From NCBI GenBank assembly GCA_964554875.1, contig CAZKQJ010000018.1, positions 19,070 to 83,069 of the forward strand: 64,000 nt of DNA. The letters run 5' to 3'. Both the position numbers and the translations under genes were made by a program. Positions 60,540-64,000 of the stretch are shown here, piece by piece. Source of the DNA: Marispirochaeta sp964554875. GTDB lineage: Bacteria > Spirochaetota > Spirochaetia > JC444 > Marispirochaetaceae. Numbering within the stretch: the stretch's first letter is position 1; each line of letters begins with the position of its first letter. The notes under the pieces are model-generated. The model saw only the letters and a program-made list of their open reading frames with translations. It was not told where the DNA came from and ran no database searches.

Positions 60540-61025
60540 ATGGCAAGTGAAAAGTTGATTGAGTTTCTCAATCAAAACCATGTTCACTACGAAATGGCCC
60601 ACCATTTTGAGAACTACACCGCTCAGGAAACCGCTGCTTCAACCCACGTAAAGGGAAAGGAGTTTGCCAAGTGCGTAGTGGTCACGCTCGATGGGGAACC
60701 CGCCATGACGGTCCTGCCGGCAAACTACAAGGTCGACCTTAAACGTCTCAAGCAGCTTACCGGGGCAAAAGAGGCCTCCATCGCCCACGAGGAGGAGTTC
60801 TCCTACATGTTTCCCGACTGCAGCGTCGGGGCCATGCCGCCCTTCGGAAACCTGTACCACCTGCCGGTGATTGCGGATTCAGATCTTATGCAGGATGATA
60901 CGATTACTTTCAATGCCGGAAACCACACGGAAGCCCTCAGGATATCGGCGGCGGATTACATAAGGCTGGTCCATCCGCGGGTTGCAAATATTCACCGACG
61001 ACGCTTTAGACCCTTTCTTATGTAG
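60540..61025 (+). CDS. YbaK/EbsC-type aminoacyl-tRNA deacylase
   Basis: 161 residues with the YbaK fold. KGKEFAKCVVVTLDGEPAMTVLPANYKVDL (core KCVVV) near 40-70 and GAMPPFGNLYHLPV near 97-110 are hallmark segments; Lys in KEFAK is the conserved active-site lysine. Members hydrolyse mischarged Cys-, Pro- or Ala-tRNA in trans. Being next to a tRNA-Cys gene may be coincidence. ATG with AAAGGAGAG upstream. The 3' end overlaps the convergent isomerase gene by 8 bp. Confidence 0.88.
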   Translation: MASEKLIEFLNQNHVHYEMAHHFENYTAQETAASTHVKGKEFAKCVVVTLDGEPAMTVLPANYKVDLKRLKQLTGAKEASIAHEEEFSYMFPDCSVGAMPPFGNLYHLPVIADSDLMQDDTITFNAGNHTEALRISAADYIRLVHPRVANIHRRRFRPFLM

Positions 61026-62103
61026 CCTCCGGCAGGCATTCCAGCAGCTTCAGGTTTGTTTCGGAGGAGGGCTCGACTGCCCTATTCACTGTTCCGGCAG
61101 GCACAAACAGCGCGGAATAGGGGCCAATCGGAATGCCTCCCAGAGTACCTTCCCCTTCCAGGCAGAGGATTACGGCAAAACTCCCGTCAGACCTGAGTTC
61201 TCCTTTTCCTGCAAATGCGTGATAGTTTACCCGGAAGGGCATGCCCATAGCCGGCACGGTGAGGGACAGACTGGCTTCTCCGGACTCGTTGAAGGGGCAG
61301 TATCCGATAAAACGCTCCCGCAGCTCCTCCGGCGTATACGTGGTGTAATCGAACATCTCCAGCATGGCATCGAATCCGGCTCCCAGGTGACAGGCCTCCT
61401 CCGAAAGCTCCCGTCCCTTGGGGGTAATACGTTCGGGACGCAGGGTAAAATCCGTCGGTTCCTGGGCTTCAAGAAGAAAACATCCCGGACCGATGGCGTG
61501 GGGAACACCGCCGGGAACGGCCATCGCATCGCCGGAGCGTACCGGGATTTTATGCAGAGCGTCGATCATTCCCTGAATATCCTGGGCTTCAAAGAGGCTG
61601 CGCCACTTCGCCTTTGTTATACCGGGTTTGAAGCCGAAGAGTACGTAGGGTTCCTGACCATCGATCTCCCGTCCTCCCAGGATCACCCAAAATTCGCTCT
61701 TTCCGAAGGGAGAGTTGAAATACCGCATTGCGTCTTCTCGGGTGGGATGGGCCTGAATAGTTAGACGTTCAGCAGAGTCTATAAGCTTGACAAGCAGGGC
61801 GGGATCGCTCCCGAATCGCTCGACGTGACTCTTTCCCAGAAAAGCGGAGGGGTCATCTTCTATCAGGCTTTTAAGGCTTACTGCTCCTATCCCGGCGCTG
61901 TTGGAAACAAGGCTCAAACCCTCTTCCGGAAAACTCTCTCTTCCCGGGCTCAATGCCTTTACGGTGGAAGCAATCCATGATTCCGGAAACTCACCGTCCC
62001 GGGGCTTCTCTCTTCCATAGACGGTATCCAGTATTCGGCCGCCGATATATGTACGCCAGACCCGCGTTGGATCTACAGGTATTGGTCTTTCCGTTATTTT
62101 CAT
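61018..62103 (-). CDS. manA: Mannose-6-phosphate isomerase, class I
   Basis: 361 residues. The zinc site is recognisable: QAHP (Gln and His near 115-118), Glu in KSEFWVIL near 130 and the later His in GVPHAIGPG near 205. A cupin core spans the rest. Interconverts mannose-6-phosphate and fructose-6-phosphate in the cytoplasm. Stands alone; the short C terminus fits spirochaete and Firmicute type I enzymes. Confidence 0.9.
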   Translation of the reverse strand: MKITERPIPVDPTRVWRTYIGGRILDTVYGREKPRDGEFPESWIASTVKALSPGRESFPEEGLSLVSNSAGIGAVSLKSLIEDDPSAFLGKSHVERFGSDPALLVKLIDSAERLTIQAHPTREDAMRYFNSPFGKSEFWVILGGREIDGQEPYVLFGFKPGITKAKWRSLFEAQDIQGMIDALHKIPVRSGDAMAVPGGVPHAIGPGCFLLEAQEPTDFTLRPERITPKGRELSEEACHLGAGFDAMLEMFDYTTYTPEELRERFIGYCPFNESGEASLSLTVPAMGMPFRVNYHAFAGKGELRSDGSFAVILCLEGEGTLGGIPIGPYSALFVPAGTVNRAVEPSSETNLKLLECLPEAT

Positions 62104-62204
62104 GATATTCCCCCGGATGTAGATTTCTGCATCGAGAATAGCCGATATTCTGCAAACAGGGAATCCTCACGTTTTACTCACCGGAAAAAGGAAAAACCAT
62201 CCCG

Positions 62205-62573
62205 TCAGTTTCGGATTTTCAATTCCGTCTTTTCCGGGTGTTTCTTCAGATGCAGATAACGGTGATGTGCGGTTTGGGCGGCTTTTTTCAGGATTTGTCG
62301 TACCTCCGGATCATTCAGTACCTCAAAAAAAGGAGATGAACCGTGAAAATCCTCACTGAGCTTGTAATGGTTCTTCTCATCGGGACTGAAGGTAATATCC
62401 TCTTCATTAAGAGAGATATCCTCATTAAGAAGAGAGCCAAGAAGATCCGCCACACTGCTGGTAAAACTGCGGCGGAGATCGTCGACTTTTTTGGAATTGG
62501 TAACACGGTTTCTGAACTTGCTGAAAAACTCTTTTTCTATCTCATGCAGATTCTGAGTGGCTTTATAACTCAT
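62205..62573 (-). CDS. Small unidentified protein
   Basis: 122 residues, ATG with GGAGG upstream. No signal, membrane segment or Cys. The first third is helical and basic, the middle acidic (DISLNEEDITFSPDE), the end basic with several His and Lys. Family not recognised. Isolated between two minus-strand genes. Confidence 0.6.
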   Translation of the reverse strand: MSYKATQNLHEIEKEFFSKFRNRVTNSKKVDDLRRSFTSSVADLLGSLLNEDISLNEEDITFSPDEKNHYKLSEDFHGSSPFFEVLNDPEVRQILKKAAQTAHHRYLHLKKHPEKTELKIRN

Positions 62574-62661
62574 TCTTTGCCTCCTTGAATAGGATCAACC
62601 AGGTTGAGTTCCGGATCAGTCGCTGCAACAGCCCTCAATTCTAATATACTTATAGTGCGCT

Positions 62662-63252
62662 TTATGGTGAACCGCTTTCTCTCTCCTTAAGCCAGCGCTG
62701 ATAGTAGGCGAGAGCCATCAGCATGACCCCGTTACCATATTCACCAATCCCCATCTTCTCGAACACCTCTTTTTCCGGAATGGGTGCGAACTCGACCCGC
62801 TCATGAAGGTCAAGGGTCTGTTCCGCACCACCTTCAATGCCCAGAGCCACAAAGGTGTGGGTATGGTTTGTCATAAAAGCGGGATTGGGATTGATCGAGC
62901 CAATGCAGATAAGCTCGGTCGCATGGTGACCCGTCTCTTCCAGAAGCTCCCGGGCTGCGGCATCTACAGGGTCCTCCCACGGATCCACTGCACCAGCGGG
63001 AAACTCAACAGTCAGCTCCCCGGAACCATGGCGAAACTGGCGGACCATCAGAAAGTCCCGAGATCCGTCCTTTTTCTCGATCACGGGAATAATCGTGACC
63101 CACTCAGGAGCTTCAATCAGAACAAACTCCCCCTCCCTGGCTTCTCCATCCCGGCGTTTCGCGGCAGTGAGGGTAAAGATGGGGGTTTTCGCCACAACCC
63201 TTCGCTGGAGTTCCTTCCAGTGGTGGTGCTCATCAGGTTGCTTCCACATCAT
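62662..63252 (-). CDS. Nudix hydrolase (ADP-ribose pyrophosphatase-like)
   Basis: 196 residues. The Nudix box reads GAVDPWEDPVDAAARELLEETG (residues about 85-106; core RELLEETG), with all Mg-binding Glu residues. A preceding strand VRQFRHG is typical of ADP-ribose/NDP-sugar pyrophosphatases. Its ATG (or ATG 63249) overlaps the stop of the upstream gene, so the pair is translationally coupled. Confidence 0.88.
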   Translation of the reverse strand: MMWKQPDEHHHWKELQRRVVAKTPIFTLTAAKRRDGEAREGEFVLIEAPEWVTIIPVIEKKDGSRDFLMVRQFRHGSGELTVEFPAGAVDPWEDPVDAAARELLEETGHHATELICIGSINPNPAFMTNHTHTFVALGIEGGAEQTLDLHERVEFAPIPEKEVFEKMGIGEYGNGVMLMALAYYQRWLKERESGSP

Positions 63253-63857
63253 TGCGAGACCTCACTTTCACCTTCCGGTTCCATGAGACGGTTCAGGGTC
63301 TCGACACAGGCGTTCAGAAACTCCTTTCTCTCCGTATAACCGCTTCCCCTGGTTTCCGGAAGTATCAGTACCTCCGCGGGGCCAAGTCCGCAGTAGTGGA
63401 AGACCCTCCTCTGCCACATATCCACCGCCGGTATCGGCTCGGAAGCGTCGGCGTCGGAGGTGATCACCGTCAGGGCTTTTTTCCTTTTCAGAAGGGGTAT
63501 CCGCTTGAATCTGCCGTCTGCACCCTCCTCAAAACTGAAGGCAAAACCCGGCTGCATAACCCGGTCGAGCCAGCCTTTGAGAATTCCCGGAGGGGCTCCC
63601 CACCAGTCGGGGTGCACCCAGGCAATAAGCCCGGCTTCACTGACAAGCTGCTGGTGGCGCTGGACAAGCTCGTCAAAACTGAATCGCCGGGCAGCCTCAT
63701 CGAGGCTCAGCACAGGATCAAAACCCTCTTCATAGAGGTTCAGGTTTGAAACCTCAGCTCCCGCCTTCCCGGCGGCTTCCGCGAGGGCGGCGGCAACGGA
63801 TCCGCAAAGGGATGAGCAATCGGGGTGACCCAGAATAATAAGGACTGAATTGTTCAT
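63249..63857 (-). CDS. NAD(P)H oxidoreductase, flavodoxin-like fold (KefF/MdaB type)
   Basis: 202 residues. ILGHPDCSSLCGSVAAAL near 8-25 is the FMN phosphate loop and AWVHPDWWGAPPGILKGWLDRV near 80-100 the isoalloxazine region of the family (core PDWWGAPPGILKGW). Two-electron quinone or flavin reductase acting in the cytoplasm. First gene of a pair with the Nudix hydrolase. Confidence 0.88.
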   Translation of the reverse strand: MNNSVLIILGHPDCSSLCGSVAAALAEAAGKAGAEVSNLNLYEEGFDPVLSLDEAARRFSFDELVQRHQQLVSEAGLIAWVHPDWWGAPPGILKGWLDRVMQPGFAFSFEEGADGRFKRIPLLKRKKALTVITSDADASEPIPAVDMWQRRVFHYCGLGPAEVLILPETRGSGYTERKEFLNACVETLNRLMEPEGESEVSQ

Positions 63858-63925
63858 GTCTGAACCCTACTCCTGTAGGAAGCCTTTATTCAAGTTGACC
63901 GAGCTGTTTTTGTTCCTAATGTCCC

Positions 63926-64000
63926 GAACCGTGGGGATACCTCAAGCCCAGGCATAGGCCGGAAGGTACTCCGCTATCTGTTTCAGCGGTGTACTGATCC
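63926..64000. repeat. Second, incomplete copy of the palindromic intergenic repeat
   Basis: GAACCGTGGGGAT (63926-63938) matches 12 of 13 bases of the repeat arm at 46992. The next 50 bases share blocks (GGCCGG, GTAC) with the inner end of copy 1 read from its right arm on the minus strand. The element runs off the window. Confidence 0.55.

Noticed and set aside
1..64000. CRISPR arrays, toxin-antitoxin pairs, prophage or restriction genes
   Set aside because: No regularly spaced repeats and no proteins of these classes were found. The repeats noted are too few or irregular for CRISPR.

Overview
The window looks like a chromosomal stretch of a free-living, probably anaerobic, carbohydrate-fermenting bacterium. 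My best guess is a Spirochaeta-like member of the Spirochaetota. The basis is the style of the Gly/Glu-rich binding-protein signal peptides, the load of TRAP and ABC uptake systems, and the mixture of Fe-dependent, Zn-dependent and SDR dehydrogenases. This taxonomic call is inference; no rRNA or other marker gene is present.

Layout. (1) 1-4566: the end of an unidentified gene, an outer-membrane patatin phospholipase and an FAD oxidoreductase. (2) 4572-20469: a 15.8 kb block bounded by a perfect 44-bp direct repeat. The right copy is the 3' end of an intact exported-protein gene and the left copy is a displaced duplicate, so the block looks inserted. It carries a complete polyol/ketose catabolic set: two FGGY kinases, a TIM-barrel isomerase, DhaL and DhaK, a GlpSTPQV-like ABC importer (two ATPases, two permeases, one binding protein), a Zn alcohol dehydrogenase, a glycerol-1-phosphate dehydrogenase-like enzyme and a SorC-type regulator. 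Two near-identical palindromes lie in the divergent promoter region. (3) 20425-27180: the exported protein, a small CMD-family protein, an Fe-alcohol dehydrogenase, an IlvD/Edd-type dehydratase, an SDR and a GntR/LacI-hybrid regulator. (4) 27320-44725: three TRAP transporters with an aldo/keto reductase, a BASS transporter, an AEC permease, an SDR, a PPC/DUF296 protein, two LacI-type regulators, a UPF0149/SEC-C protein and an amidohydrolase. These look like uptake and breakdown of organic or sugar acids. (5) 44783-46306: an aminotransferase preceded by what reads as a transcription attenuator: a 25-residue leader peptide with six consecutive Ala codons, four CCGCGG segments able to pair alternatively, and an intrinsic terminator. 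(6) 46384-50140: an unidentified helical protein, a palindromic repeat, an M20 peptidase and a PPC-trypsin-like protease. (7) 50261-58806: a fourth TRAP system in one operon with a NicX/M29-like protein, an unidentified Cys-rich protein and a ferredoxin-like protein, then a 3-hydroxyisobutyrate dehydrogenase-like gene. Two clear sigma-54 promoters and a PrpR-type enhancer-binding regulator accompany them. (8) 58971-64000: gpsA, tRNA-Cys with three downstream copies of its 3' end, a YbaK deacylase, mannose-6-phosphate isomerase, a small unknown, a Nudix hydrolase, an NAD(P)H oxidoreductase and the start of a second copy of the palindromic repeat.

The two signals I rate highest are the putative alanine leader-peptide attenuator at 44818-44960 and the direct-repeat-bounded polyol island at 4572-20469. 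The sigma-54/PrpR operon is the best candidate for an undescribed catabolic pathway.
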